Positions 1 through 7,754 of a stretch of DNA of 64,000 bases are shown here, one piece after another. Source of the DNA: Streptomyces venezuelae (lineage in GTDB: Bacteria > Actinomycetota > Actinomycetes > Streptomycetales > Streptomycetaceae). The translations under genes and the position numbers were made by a program. The notes beneath the pieces were generated by a model, which did no database searches, was not told the origin of the DNA, and was given only the letters and a program-made list of their open reading frames with translations. The stretch spans positions 7,062,501 through 7,126,500 of the forward strand of contig NZ_CP029194.1 in NCBI RefSeq assembly GCF_008642375.1. The letters run 5' to 3'. Every line of letters starts with the position of its first letter. The first letter of the stretch is position 1.

Positions 1-56
1 GCGTCCCCCACGCACGGACGCGCCACCGGGACATCCGTCACACCCTGCCAACCCCA

Positions 57-75
57 GGTCACGGATATCGTGACC
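57..75. promoter_or_regulatory. Perfect inverted repeat upstream of cysG, possible operator
   Basis: GGTCACG (57-63) and CGTGACC (69-75) form perfect 7-base arms around GATAT. The 19-bp site lies 72 bases before the chosen cysG start. The short spacer and lack of a T-run suit a dimeric repressor site better than a terminator. The regulator is unknown; operator function is inferred. Confidence 0.4.
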
Positions 76-147
76 GTGTACGAGCCGCTCCACAGCCGCA
101 GCGGCACCCTCGCCCGCACCGCACGCTCTCCGAGGAGCCGCTCACCC

Positions 148-1380
148 ATGGCCGAGAACGCCGAGCACCCCGCCTACCCCGTCGGCCTGCGCCTCGCCGG
201 CCGCCGAGTCGTCGTCCTCGGTGGCGGCCAGGTCGCCCAGCGCCGCCTGCCCGCGCTGATCGCCGCGGGCGCCGACATCACACTGATCTCCCCGTCCGCG
301 ACCCCCTCCGTGGAGGCGATGGCCGAGGCGGGCGAGATCACGTGGGTGAAGCGGCGGTACGAGGACGGAGACCTCGCCGACACCTGGTACGCGCTCGTGG
401 CCACCACCGACGCGACCGCCAACGCCGCGGCCTCCGCCGAGGCGGAGCGGACCCGCACCTGGTGCGTGCGCGCCGACGACGCCGATGCGGCCACCGCCTG
501 GACCCCGGCGACCGGCCGCGACGCGGGCGTCACCGTCGCGGTGCTCACCGGCCACGACCCCCGCCGCTCCGCCGCCGTGCGCGACGCGATCGTCGAGGGC
601 CTCCGGGACGGTTCCCTGGCCGCGCCCGCGCACCGCTCCCGTACCCCCTTCGTCGCCCTGGTCGGCGGCGGCCCCGGCGACCCGGACCTGATCACCGTCC
701 GCGGACGCCGGCTGCTCACCGAGGCCGACGTGGTCATCGCCGACCGGCTCGGCCCCCGCGACCTGCTCGACGAACTGCCCCCGCACGTCGAGGTGATCGA
801 CGCGGCCAAGATCCCGTACGGCCGTTTCATGGCCCAGGAGGCCATCAACAACGCGCTGATCGAGCACGCGAAGGCGGGCAGGTCCGTCGTCCGCCTCAAG
901 GGCGGCGACCCCTTCGTCTTCGGGCGCGGCATGGAGGAGGCCCAGGCGCTCGCCGCCGAGGGCATCGCCTGCACGGTCGTCCCCGGCATCTCCAGCTCGA
1001 TCTCGGTCCCGGGCGCGGCCGGCATCCCGGTCACCCACCGGGGCGTGGCCCACGAGTTCACCGTGGTCAGCGGGCACGTCGCCCCGGACGACCCGCGCTC
1101 CCTGGTCGACTGGGCCTCGCTCGCCAAGCTCACCGGCACGCTGGTGATCCTCATGGGCGTCGACAAGATCGGGAAGATCGCCGAGGCGCTCATCGCCCAC
1201 GGCAAGGCTCCGGACACGCCCCTGGCGCTCGTCCAGGAGGGCACCACGGCCACCCAGCGCCGGGTCGACGCCACGCTCGCGACGGTCGCGGAGACGGTCA
1301 AGGCCGAGGAGGTCCGCCCGCCGGCCGTCATCGTCATCGGCGACGTCGTCACCGAGGGTCCCGGCAAGCTGGTGAAGTAA
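148..1380 (+). CDS. cysG: Siroheme synthase: precorrin-2 dehydrogenase fused to uroporphyrinogen-III C-methyltransferase
   Basis: Makes siroheme precursors for sulfite and nitrite reductases: SAM-dependent methylation of uroporphyrinogen III, then NAD-dependent oxidation. The first ~150 residues carry a Rossmann dinucleotide site (VVVLGGGQVAQRR). The rest is the methyltransferase, with VGGGPGDPDLIT, RLKGGDPFVFGRG and VVPGISS. I chose ATG 148 (410 aa) because GAGGAG lies about 11 bases upstream; an in-frame start at 70 would add 26 residues unlike the family. Compared with enteric CysG (about 457 aa) the helical dimerisation segment between the two halves is nearly absent, and ATDD of the chelatase site reads ATTD. 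The next gene begins 75 bases on. The methyltransferase call is certain; ferrochelatase activity is not. Confidence 0.9.
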   Translation: MAENAEHPAYPVGLRLAGRRVVVLGGGQVAQRRLPALIAAGADITLISPSATPSVEAMAEAGEITWVKRRYEDGDLADTWYALVATTDATANAAASAEAERTRTWCVRADDADAATAWTPATGRDAGVTVAVLTGHDPRRSAAVRDAIVEGLRDGSLAAPAHRSRTPFVALVGGGPGDPDLITVRGRRLLTEADVVIADRLGPRDLLDELPPHVEVIDAAKIPYGRFMAQEAINNALIEHAKAGRSVVRLKGGDPFVFGRGMEEAQALAAEGIACTVVPGISSSISVPGAAGIPVTHRGVAHEFTVVSGHVAPDDPRSLVDWASLAKLTGTLVILMGVDKIGKIAEALIAHGKAPDTPLALVQEGTTATQRRVDATLATVAETVKAEEVRPPAVIVIGDVVTEGPGKLVK

Positions 1381-1455
1381 CCACAGGTAACTGAAACCTG
1401 TCACCAGCCGTCGCACCCCATTGGCACCACACCCCGGACAAGGCAGTATCACCCC

Positions 1456-2274
1456 GTGGCCGAACTCATCACGATCGACGACCCCGACGACCCGCGCCTG
1501 CGCGACTACACCGGCCTGACCGATGTCGAGCTCCGGCGCAGACGCGAGCCCGCCGAGGGCCTGTTCATCGCCGAGGGCGAGAAGGTCATCCGCAGGGCCC
1601 GGCAGGCCGGTTACGAGATGCGGTCGATGCTGCTCTCCGCCAAGTGGGTGGACGTCATGCGAGACGTCATCGACGAGGTCCCGGCGCCCGTGTACGCGGT
1701 CCAGCCGGACCTCGCCGAGCGGGTCACCGGCTACCACGTGCACCGCGGGGCCCTCGCCTCGATGCAGCGCAAGCCGCTCCCGGACGCGACGGAGCTGCTC
1801 GCCGGCGCCCGCCGGGTGGTGATCATGGAGTCGGTCAACGACCACACCAACATCGGCGCCATCTTCCGCAGCGCCGCCGCCCTGGGCATGGACGCGGTCC
1901 TGCTCTCCCCGGACTGCGCGGACCCGCTCTACCGACGTTCGGTCAAGGTCTCGATGGGAGCGGTCTTCTCCGTCCCGTACGCCCGCCTGGACACCTGGCC
2001 CCGCGGCCTGGAAGCGGTACGGGAGGCGGGCTTCAGGATCCTGGCGCTGACCCCGGCGGAGAAGGCGACGTCGATCGACGAGGCGGCCCCGCACCGGCTG
2101 GAGCGGGTGGCGCTGATGCTCGGCGCGGAGGGCGACGGCCTCTCCACGCAGGCGCTGCGGGCGGCCGACGAGTGGGTACGGATCCCGATGGCGCACGGCG
2201 TCGACTCGCTCAACGTGGGCGCGGCGGCGGCGGTCGCGTTCTACGCGGTGGCGACGGGCCGCCCGGATTCCTGA
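1456..2274 (+). CDS. SpoU/TrmH-family RNA 2'-O-ribose methyltransferase
   Basis: Predicted to methylate a 2'-hydroxyl in rRNA or tRNA using SAM; the target nucleotide cannot be read from sequence. It has 272 residues. An N-terminal substrate-binding part includes GLFIAEGEKVIRRA. The C-terminal SPOUT knot shows all three family motifs: NDHTNIGAIFRSAAALG, LMLGAEGDGLS and IPMAHGVDSLNVGAAAA. The GTG start has no good ribosome-binding site (an AAGG lies about 14 bases upstream), so translation may be leaderless or coupled. It ends facing the kinase gene, with a bidirectional terminator between them. Confidence 0.85.
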   Translation: MAELITIDDPDDPRLRDYTGLTDVELRRRREPAEGLFIAEGEKVIRRARQAGYEMRSMLLSAKWVDVMRDVIDEVPAPVYAVQPDLAERVTGYHVHRGALASMQRKPLPDATELLAGARRVVIMESVNDHTNIGAIFRSAAALGMDAVLLSPDCADPLYRRSVKVSMGAVFSVPYARLDTWPRGLEAVREAGFRILALTPAEKATSIDEAAPHRLERVALMLGAEGDGLSTQALRAADEWVRIPMAHGVDSLNVGAAAAVAFYAVATGRPDS

Positions 2275-2286
2275 CGGCGAAAACAC

Positions 2287-2334
2287 ACAAGCCGACCGAG
2301 GGGCCTCACGCCCTCCGGCCGGCTTGTCGCTTTT
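2287..2334. terminator. Terminator shared by two convergent genes
   Basis: An imperfect hairpin has outer arms ACAAGCC and GGCTTGT with further G-C pairs inside, followed by TTTT at 2331-2334. It sits between the methyltransferase stop and the minus-strand kinase stop and could serve both. Confidence 0.6.
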
Positions 2335-2344
2335 CCGGCCCCGT

Positions 2345-3520
2345 CTAGCCCTGCAAGGCCTGCGCGGCAGCGATGCCCAGGGCCACGACCAGGGTCACGA
2401 CGACGAAGACGAAGAGCCGCTGCCGCAGCAGCCGGGGGTTGGCGGGACGGCGTCCCGTGGACGTCGAGCGGGCGCCCGGCCGCGTGCCGGGACGGGACTG
2501 GGGAGAGCGCGAACCGCCGGTCCGCGGTCCCGTCGAGGGCCGCGAGGCCGGGCCCGCGCCCCGCGCCTGCCCCCGCTCCGCGTCCCGCTCGGGACCGTGA
2601 CCGCGGGTGTCCCGCTCCGTGTAGCGCTCGGTCGGCCGGGCGGGGTTCCGCTCCTCGGCCCGCTCCCGCTGGACGGGCGGACGCGAGACCGGCAGGCCCT
2701 GGGCCTCGCGGGCGGCGATCTCCTTGAGCCGCATCGACAGCTGGAGCGTGCTGGGACGTTCCTCCGGGTCCTTCGCCAGACAGGCCCGGATCAGCGGGGC
2801 CAGCGCGTCCGGGACGCCCTGCAGCTGCGGCTCCTCGTGCACGACCCGGTAGAGCATGACCTCCGAACTCCCGTGCCCGAAGGGGGAGTCGGCCATCGCC
2901 GCGTACGCGAGGGTGGCGCCGAGCGAGAACACGTCCGTGGCCGGGGTGACGGCCGCGCCGCGCACCTGCTCCGGGGCGAGGAAGCCGGGCGATCCCACGG
3001 CCGTCCCGACGTGGGTGAGCGTGCTGGCCCCGGTGGCCCAGGCGATCCCGAAGTCGATGATCCGGGGGCCCTTGGGGGAGAGCAGGATGTTCGAGGGCTT
3101 CAGGTCGCGGTGGACGACCCCTGCCTCGTGGACGGCGACCAGGCCCTCCGAGAGCGCGGCCCCGATGGAGGCCACGTCGGCGGCGCGCAGTCCGCCCTCC
3201 TCGGCGACCCGGTCGTGGAGGGAGGGGCCGGGCACGTACTGGGTGGCGAACCAGGGGCGGTCGGCCTCCAGATCGGCGGCGACCAGCCGGGCCGTGCAGC
3301 CGCCGCGGATCCGCCGGGCCGCGGACACCTCGCGGGCGAAACGGGACCGGAACTCCTGGTCCTCGGCCAGGTCGGGCCGGATGACCTTGAGCGCCACGCG
3401 CTGACCGCGCCGGTCGGACCCGAGGTACACGACCCCCATCCCGCCGGCCCCCAGCCTGCGGTGGAGCCGGAACGACCCGACGATCCGCGGATCCTCGCGC
3501 CGGAGCCGCATCATCGCCAT
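2345..3520 (-). CDS. Hanks-type Ser/Thr protein kinase with C-terminal membrane anchor
   Basis: Protein kinase that phosphorylates Ser/Thr residues; substrate unknown. Of 391 residues, about 14-275 are the kinase domain: glycine loop LGAGGMGVVYLG (23-34), catalytic lysine in VALKVI (K45), HRDLKPSN (137-144) and DFG (156-158). A basic, Pro/Arg-rich linker of about 95 residues follows, then one hydrophobic helix (about 371-388) and only a few residues outside. It therefore has no extracellular sensor such as PASTA repeats. I chose ATG 3520 because GAGGGG lies 7 bases upstream; an in-frame start ten codons earlier lacks a site. It is transcribed convergently with the SpoU gene. Confidence 0.9.
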   Translation of the reverse strand: MAMMRLRREDPRIVGSFRLHRRLGAGGMGVVYLGSDRRGQRVALKVIRPDLAEDQEFRSRFAREVSAARRIRGGCTARLVAADLEADRPWFATQYVPGPSLHDRVAEEGGLRAADVASIGAALSEGLVAVHEAGVVHRDLKPSNILLSPKGPRIIDFGIAWATGASTLTHVGTAVGSPGFLAPEQVRGAAVTPATDVFSLGATLAYAAMADSPFGHGSSEVMLYRVVHEEPQLQGVPDALAPLIRACLAKDPEERPSTLQLSMRLKEIAAREAQGLPVSRPPVQRERAEERNPARPTERYTERDTRGHGPERDAERGQARGAGPASRPSTGPRTGGSRSPQSRPGTRPGARSTSTGRRPANPRLLRQRLFVFVVVTLVVALGIAAAQALQG

Positions 3521-4071
3521 GTCCGTCCCCTCGTCCGTTCGACGTGGCACAGCTTACGTAGTGGCGCCCGAACGTGCTCATAGGCCGCGCCCTCCCGCCG
3601 GGATCGATTGTCAGTGCTGAGGGGGACGGAGGGGGGCGATGCGCACCCGGCCCCTTCCTCAACCCCCCTTCTCCATAGATCACTTGACGGAGGGTCGAGG
3701 GAAGCCCGGAACGGCTCGGAGGACGCCTCCCGGACTCGGGGGAGGCCTCACGGGACCCTGAGATCCCGACCGGCCCCGGCGAAGTGAGCGATGTCACGCC
3801 CGGTGACCTGCCCGACACCCCTCGGCATCCGGGGCGGCGGCCATCCGAGCGGGGGTGACCCCTCCGGGAAGACCCCCAGTTCCGGGTGCCCGTCTCCACC
3901 CAGGGGAGTACTCCGTCCGGCCGGTCGTCATCCTCCGGGAGGCCCGCAAGTCGGTACGCGGGCATGACGTCCGGGCGCCCCCCGCTCCCTAGTGTTGTTG
4001 TCAGCGGCGGGTGCAGCACTCGTCCCCCGAGGTCACGCACCCGCCGCGCCGACCACGACAGGAGAGGAACC
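3521..4071. other. Divergent intergenic region between kinase and small membrane-protein genes
   Basis: About 550 bases hold no convincing gene. The frames that cross it are arginine- and proline-rich shadows. A possible -10 for the rightward gene is TAGTGT at 3990-3995, without a clear -35. The kinase promoter must also lie here, but I cannot place it. Confidence 0.4.
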
Positions 4072-4239
4072 ATGGCTTACACGGCACCGCGGTCGACCAC
4101 CAGCCCTTCGGGCCGCCGTCACCCCTTGGTGGCCACGGCCATGGTCCTCCCTCTCGCGGCCCTGCTCGTGGTCGTCTTCGGCGGCTGGGAAGCAGTGGTC
4201 ACACAGGCGTCGTCCGTGGGCGTGATGTTGGGGCGCTGA
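4072..4239 (+). CDS. Small single-pass membrane protein of unknown function
   Basis: A 55-residue protein not recognised as a named family. The N-terminus is basic and Ser/Thr-rich, followed by one strongly hydrophobic helix at about residues 23-40 (ATAMVLPLAALLVVVFGG) and a short tail. ATG 4072 is preceded by a strong ribosome-binding site (AGGAGAGG, about 5 bases before), which is the main evidence that the gene is real. A longer in-frame start at 3886 only adds low-complexity residues. It could equally be read as an uncleaved signal sequence. It stands alone, with a hairpin about 90 bases downstream. Confidence 0.6.
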   Translation: MAYTAPRSTTSPSGRRHPLVATAMVLPLAALLVVVFGGWEAVVTQASSVGVMLGR

Positions 4240-4328
4240 ACAGCGCCCGGACCTGGGAGAGCGGCCCGGGTCGGGGACATCCGGCCATCAGCCCCGTGGG
4301 GACGGGGGTGTGGCGGACGGCAGCGTGA

Positions 4329-4356
4329 GGCCGGTCAGCTGGGGAGCTGACCGGCC
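4329..4356. terminator. Perfect 12-bp stem hairpin, terminator-like
   Basis: GGCCGGTCAGCT and AGCTGACCGGCC pair perfectly around a GGGG loop. There is no long T-run, as is common in Streptomyces. It separates the small membrane-protein gene from the APH-like gene. Confidence 0.55.
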
Positions 4357-4433
4357 TTCGCGCTCCCCGGAACAGTTCCCCGGAACAGCCCTCCGGTGCC
4401 GGTCCCCGCTGCCGTCGCGCCCACAGCGGCGCG

Positions 4434-4439
4434 TACGCT
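4434..4439 (+). promoter_or_regulatory. Probable -10 element of a leaderless APH-like gene
   Basis: TACGCT ends 6 bases before the GTG start at 4446, so transcription would begin at or beside the start codon. No Shine-Dalgarno sequence is visible and no convincing -35 was found. Confidence 0.45.
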
Positions 4440-4445
4440 CCCCGC

Positions 4446-5456
4446 GTGGACCCCGTTGCCCCGCCCTCACCCGCCTCGGCGCCGACCGGCCGGCCCGACC
4501 GCATCGACGGCCTCGACCGGCTCGCCGCCGTCGCGCGCGCGGCCGCTCACCGCCCCGGCACGCCCTGCCGCTGCGCGAGCGGCCTGGTCCGGGTGCTCGC
4601 CGACCGGGACGACGGGACCGTCGTGCGCCACGGGCCCCTCGTCGCCAAGGCGCACGCGCCCGACACCGACCCCGAGGCGCACCGCGCCCGCCTCGCCCTC
4701 GCCGCCCACCCCGATGTGGCCGGCGTCCTCCTGCCGCCGCTCCCACTCCCCGTCCCGTCGCAGGGCGGCGCCGAGCTCGACGGCCGTGCCGTCAGCGTCT
4801 GGCCGTACGGGTCGCCCGTCGCCCCGGACGACCCCGACGCCGCTCCCTGGGAGGAGGCGGCACGGCTCCTCGCCCTGCTCCATCGCACGCCGCCGCCGGA
4901 GCTCGCCCCGCGGCTCCCGTCGATGCGCGCCCCGCTGAAGGTGTCGCTCGCCGTGGACCGGATGCTCCGCACGGCACCGGACCACCCGGCCGCCGCCACC
5001 GTGCTGAGCGCCTGGCGGACGATCCCCGGCGGCGGCGACTCGGGTCCCCGGCTGCTCTGCCACGGCGACTTCCACCTCGGCCAACTGGTGCGCGAGCCCC
5101 GGCCGGTCGGCGGCGGGCCCTGGCGGCTCATCGACGTCGACGACCTCGGCCTCGGCGATCCCGCGTGGGATCTGGCCCGCCCCGCCGCCTGGTTCGCCGC
5201 CGGCATCCTGCCGCCGGAGGTGTGGTCCCGCTTCCTCGGCGCCTACCAGGAAGCGGACGGGCCGGCCGTCGGAGCCGATCCGTGGGTCCAACTCGACGTC
5301 CCGGCCCGGGCCCTGACGGTCCAGACGGCGGCGCTGGCCGTCGCCAAGTCCACGGCCGAACGCCGAACGCTCGACGAGGTCGAGGACGTGATGATCGACA
5401 CCTGTGGGCGGATTGCCGGACATCGAACCGATTCGGCTCCTTCGGCGTCCACGTAA
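4446..5456 (+). CDS. Aminoglycoside phosphotransferase (APH)-fold kinase-like protein
   Basis: A 336-residue protein of the APH/choline-kinase superfamily. The small-molecule substrate is unknown, and resistance should not be assumed. The catalytic loop reads LCHGDFHLGQL (HGDxHxxN-like, with Q in place of N). The metal-binding motif is IDVDDLGLGDPAWDLA. The N-terminal lobe is weakly conserved, with a possible ATP-binding lysine in LVAKAHAP. The GTG start lacks a ribosome-binding site but has TACGCT six bases upstream, suggesting a leaderless message. A small zinc-finger gene follows 46 bases later on the same strand. Confidence 0.8.
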   Translation: MDPVAPPSPASAPTGRPDRIDGLDRLAAVARAAAHRPGTPCRCASGLVRVLADRDDGTVVRHGPLVAKAHAPDTDPEAHRARLALAAHPDVAGVLLPPLPLPVPSQGGAELDGRAVSVWPYGSPVAPDDPDAAPWEEAARLLALLHRTPPPELAPRLPSMRAPLKVSLAVDRMLRTAPDHPAAATVLSAWRTIPGGGDSGPRLLCHGDFHLGQLVREPRPVGGGPWRLIDVDDLGLGDPAWDLARPAAWFAAGILPPEVWSRFLGAYQEADGPAVGADPWVQLDVPARALTVQTAALAVAKSTAERRTLDEVEDVMIDTCGRIAGHRTDSAPSAST

Positions 5457-5502
5457 GGTGAAGCCACCATTCGAACGGCAATGTCAGGGAGTTGAGCCGA
5501 GC

Positions 5503-5781
5503 ATGCAGTGTCCCAAGTGTCATGCGGCCATGCACACGTACAACCGCAACGGTGTCCAGATCGAGCAGTGCAGCGGCTGCCGCGGCATATTCCTGGACTT
5601 CGGTGAGCTGGAGGCCCTGACCCGCCTGGAGTCCCAGTGGGCCCAGCAGGCGCCGCCGCCGCAGGCCTACCCGGCGCAGCCGGCCCCTGCTGCTCCCGCC
5701 TGGGGTGCCCCGCACCAGGGCGGCCACCACGGCGGTCACTACCGCCAGCGTGGCTTCGGCCGGATGCTCTTCTCCTCCTGA
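5503..5781 (+). CDS. Small TFIIB-type zinc-ribbon protein
   Basis: A 92-residue protein. The first ~45 residues hold two CxxC pairs (CPKC and CSGC) followed by RGIFLDFGELEAL, the pattern of the zf-TFIIB domain (PF13453 as I recall it). The second half is Pro/Ala/Gln- then His/Gly-rich (HQGGHHGGHY) and ends RGFGRMLFSS. A zinc-binding nucleic-acid or protein interaction role is likely but unproven. ATG 5503 has CAGGGAG about 12 bases upstream. A strong hairpin directly follows the stop and also ends the tRNA array that runs towards it. Confidence 0.8.
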   Translation: MQCPKCHAAMHTYNRNGVQIEQCSGCRGIFLDFGELEALTRLESQWAQQAPPPQAYPAQPAPAAPAWGAPHQGGHHGGHYRQRGFGRMLFSS

Positions 5782-5792
5782 GTCCTGAGCAC

Positions 5793-5833
5793 GAAGAAGC
5801 CCCCGGCCGCGAGATGCGGCCGGGGGCTTCTTC
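5793..5833. terminator. Strong bidirectional terminator
   Basis: GAAGAAGCCCCCGGCCGC (5793-5810) pairs perfectly with GCGGCCGGGGGCTTCTTC (5816-5833) around a 5-base loop. It lies between the zinc-ribbon gene and the last minus-strand tRNA-Val and should stop transcription from both sides. Confidence 0.85.
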
Positions 5834-5836
5834 AGG

Positions 5837-5911
5837 TGGTGCGCGATACTGGGATTGAACCAGTGACCTCTTCCGTGTCAGGGAAGCGCTCTCCCGCTGA
5901 GCTAATCGCGC
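5837..5911 (-). tRNA. tRNA-Val(GAC), last of the array
   Basis: The reverse complement folds as a cloverleaf. The acceptor is GCGCGAT/ATCGCGC, and the anticodon stem CTTCC/GGAAG encloses the loop CTGACAC (anticodon GAC). Discriminator A is followed by an encoded CCA (5837-5839). Body sequence matches the next two copies. Confidence 0.95.
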
Positions 5912-5953
5912 GGGGTGGTACACACGCCGTACTCGAAGATACTACGTGCTGCG

Positions 5954-6025
5954 TGCGCGATACTGGGATTGAACCAGTGACCTCTTCCGTGTCAGGGAAG
6001 CGCTCTCCCGCTGAGCTAATCGCGC
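5954..6025 (-). tRNA. tRNA-Val(GAC), second tandem copy
   Basis: Same 72-base body as the copy at 5840-5911, with acceptor GCGCGAT/ATCGCGC and anticodon GAC. The 3' flank reads ACGC, so CCA must be added by nucleotidyltransferase. It is 42 bases from the downstream copy. Confidence 0.95.
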
Positions 6026-6066
6026 GGGTGGTGCACACGCCGCGAGCGGCGGTGCCGGGTGCTGTG

Positions 6067-6138
6067 TGCGCGATACTGGGATTGAACCAGTGACCTCTTC
6101 CGTGTCAGGGAAGCGCTCTCCCGCTGAGCTAATCGCGC
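6067..6138 (-). tRNA. tRNA-Val(GAC), third tandem copy
   Basis: Third identical 72-base body with anticodon GAC and no encoded CCA. It is separated from the neighbouring copy by 41 bases that share short similar stretches, consistent with recent tandem duplication. Confidence 0.95.
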
Positions 6139-6172
6139 GGGGGATCCGAAGATCCAGGACCCGAAGGTCCAG

Positions 6173-6244
6173 TGGACGATACTGGGATTGAACCAGTGAC
6201 CCCTTCCGTGTCAGGGAAGTGCTCTCCCGCTGAGCTAATCGTCC
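6173..6244 (-). tRNA. tRNA-Val(GAC), divergent copy
   Basis: Anticodon loop CTGACAC reads GAC as in the other three. The acceptor is GGACGAT/ATCGTCC, and the base pair beside the anticodon stem differs (AC..GG instead of GC..AG). No CCA is encoded. It is the oldest-looking of the four valine copies. Confidence 0.95.
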
Positions 6245-6245
6245 T

Positions 6246-6319
6246 TGGAGGTGGAGACGGGATTTGAACCCGTGTAGACGGCTTTGCAGGCCGTTGCCTC
6301 GCCTCTCGGCCACTCCACC
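6246..6319 (-). tRNA. tRNA-Cys(GCA)
   Basis: The acceptor is GGTGGAG/CTCCACC, and the anticodon stem ACGGC/GCCGT encloses CTGCAAA (anticodon GCA). The discriminator is U, the expected cysteine identity base. CCA is encoded at 6246-6248, one base from the next tRNA. Confidence 0.95.
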
Positions 6320-6358
6320 AGGAGTGATAACGGGGGTTCGGGAAGATCCCCCACATCG

Positions 6359-6431
6359 AGCGGACGACGAGATTCGAACTCGCGACCCTCACCTTGGCAA
6401 GGTGATGCTCTACCAACTGAGCCACGTCCGC
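6359..6431 (-). tRNA. tRNA-Gly(GCC), first of the array
   Basis: The acceptor is GCGGACG/CGTCCGC. The anticodon stem TCACC/GGTGA encloses TTGCCAA (anticodon GCC), and discriminator U fits glycine. No CCA is encoded. It is the gene nearest the promoter. Confidence 0.95.
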
Positions 6432-6473
6432 TTGTCGTTTCCGTTTCGCTTGCGCGTCCCGGCGACGTGTTGA

Positions 6474-6501
6474 ACTCTAGCGGATTCCTGGGCCAGTACA
6501 A
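6474..6501 (-). promoter_or_regulatory. Housekeeping-type promoter of the six-gene tRNA array
   Basis: On the minus strand, TTGTAC (6496-6501) and TAGAGT (6474-6479) are 16 bases apart. Transcription would start about 36 bases before tRNA-Gly. No other good promoter is seen inside the array, so all six tRNAs probably come from one precursor. Confidence 0.6.
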
Positions 6502-6686
6502 AAACGCGTTTCCGCAGCGTGCTGACCTGCGCGCCGACCGGGGTGCCCGCCAGGACACCCCGGAGGGTTCGCGTGGCGTTCACTCGCCGTGTTCCCCACG
6601 TGGCGCGGAGCCCCGTGTACGCCCCCGCTCGTGGCCCCTCGCACATGGACCCCGGGGACCGGGGCCGCCCGACCTAGACTCGACAC

Positions 6687-7754
6687 GTGTACGACTTTGC
6701 TCCTCTGGCCCGCTTCGGCGGCCTCGTCGCGACCGATCTCCGGGATGTCACCCATGACCCCGAGGCACTGGACTCCGCCGGCTTCTGGGCCGTCTGTGCG
6801 GACTTCGAGGGCCGTCTGACCTGCGCGCGCTTCGGCGACGTGCGGCGCGACCCGGTGCCCACGCCCGCGCCGGGAGCCTGGCGGGGCCCCGGGGCGGGTG
6901 ACTGGACGTCCTCGCTCGACCGCGCCGCGTACATCGCGGGCGTCCGGCGCGTGCGCGAGCACATCGCGCGCGGCGAGGTCTACCAGGCGAATCTCTGCCG
7001 GGTGATGAGCGCGCCGCTGCCGGACCCGGCCGCCGCCGACGTGGACGCCCTGACCGCGCTGCTCGCCCGGGGCAACCCCGCTCCCTACGCCGGAACGATT
7101 CGGCTGCCCGCGCACGGCGTGGAGATCGCCACGGCCTCGCCCGAGCTCTACCTCGGCCGCGAAGGGACCCTGATCACCTCGGGCCCCATCAAGGGCACCG
7201 GCCGCACCGTCGACGACCTCCTCCCCAAGGACCACGCCGAGAACGTGATGATCGTCGACCTGGTCCGCAACGACCTGGGACGCGTCAGCGAGACCGGAAC
7301 CGTCGCCGTCCCCGCCCTCTGCGCGGTCGAGGAGCACCCCGGCCTCGTCCACCTCGTCTCCACCGTCACCGGCGTCCTGCGCGAGGACGCGGGCTGGCCC
7401 GAGCTCCTCGACGCCACCTTCCCGCCCGGTTCCGTCACCGGCGCGCCCAAGTCCAGCGCCCTGCGGATCATCGAGGCCCTGGAGACCGCACCCCGGGGGC
7501 CGTACTGCGGAGGCATCGGCTGGGTCGACGCCGACGCGGGCACCGCCCAGCTGGCCGTCGGCATACGCACCTTCTGGATCGACCGTGCCGAGGGCGTGCT
7601 CCGCTTCGGCACCGGCGCCGGGATCACCTGGGGCTCGGACCCGGAGCGCGAGTGGGAGGAGACCGAGCTGAAGGCCGCCAGGCTGGTCGCGATAGCGTCG
7701 GGCGCCTACGATTCAGGCGCCTACGAGGCGAGCGGAAAGGCCATCTCTCGATGA
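6687..7754 (+). CDS. pabB: Aminodeoxychorismate synthase component I (chorismate-binding)
   Basis: Converts chorismate and ammonia to 4-amino-4-deoxychorismate in p-aminobenzoate/folate synthesis. It has 355 residues, all from the chorismate-binding fold: GPIKGTGRT, KDHAENVMIVDLVRNDLGR, PPGSVTGAPKSSAL and FGTGAGITWGSDPEREW. It is shorter than enteric PabB and carries no fused glutamine amidotransferase; no pabA is nearby, so the ammonia-supplying subunit must be elsewhere. The GTG start has no ribosome-binding site. TAGACT at 6675-6680 ends 6 bases upstream, so the mRNA is probably leaderless. Its stop overlaps the pabC start (ATGA), coupling the two enzymes. Confidence 0.88.
   Translation: MYDFAPLARFGGLVATDLRDVTHDPEALDSAGFWAVCADFEGRLTCARFGDVRRDPVPTPAPGAWRGPGAGDWTSSLDRAAYIAGVRRVREHIARGEVYQANLCRVMSAPLPDPAAADVDALTALLARGNPAPYAGTIRLPAHGVEIATASPELYLGREGTLITSGPIKGTGRTVDDLLPKDHAENVMIVDLVRNDLGRVSETGTVAVPALCAVEEHPGLVHLVSTVTGVLREDAGWPELLDATFPPGSVTGAPKSSALRIIEALETAPRGPYCGGIGWVDADAGTAQLAVGIRTFWIDRAEGVLRFGTGAGITWGSDPEREWEETELKAARLVAIASGAYDSGAYEASGKAISR

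Noticed and set aside
142..2286. 714-codon open frame on the minus strand across cysG and the SpoU gene
   Set aside because: Very Arg/Gly/Val/Asp-rich translation with no motif; it is the GC-rich antisense shadow of two clear genes.
4363..4388. Direct repeat CCCCGGAACAG twice before the APH-like gene
   Set aside because: Two short GC-rich copies in a spacer are easily due to chance; no link to a known site.
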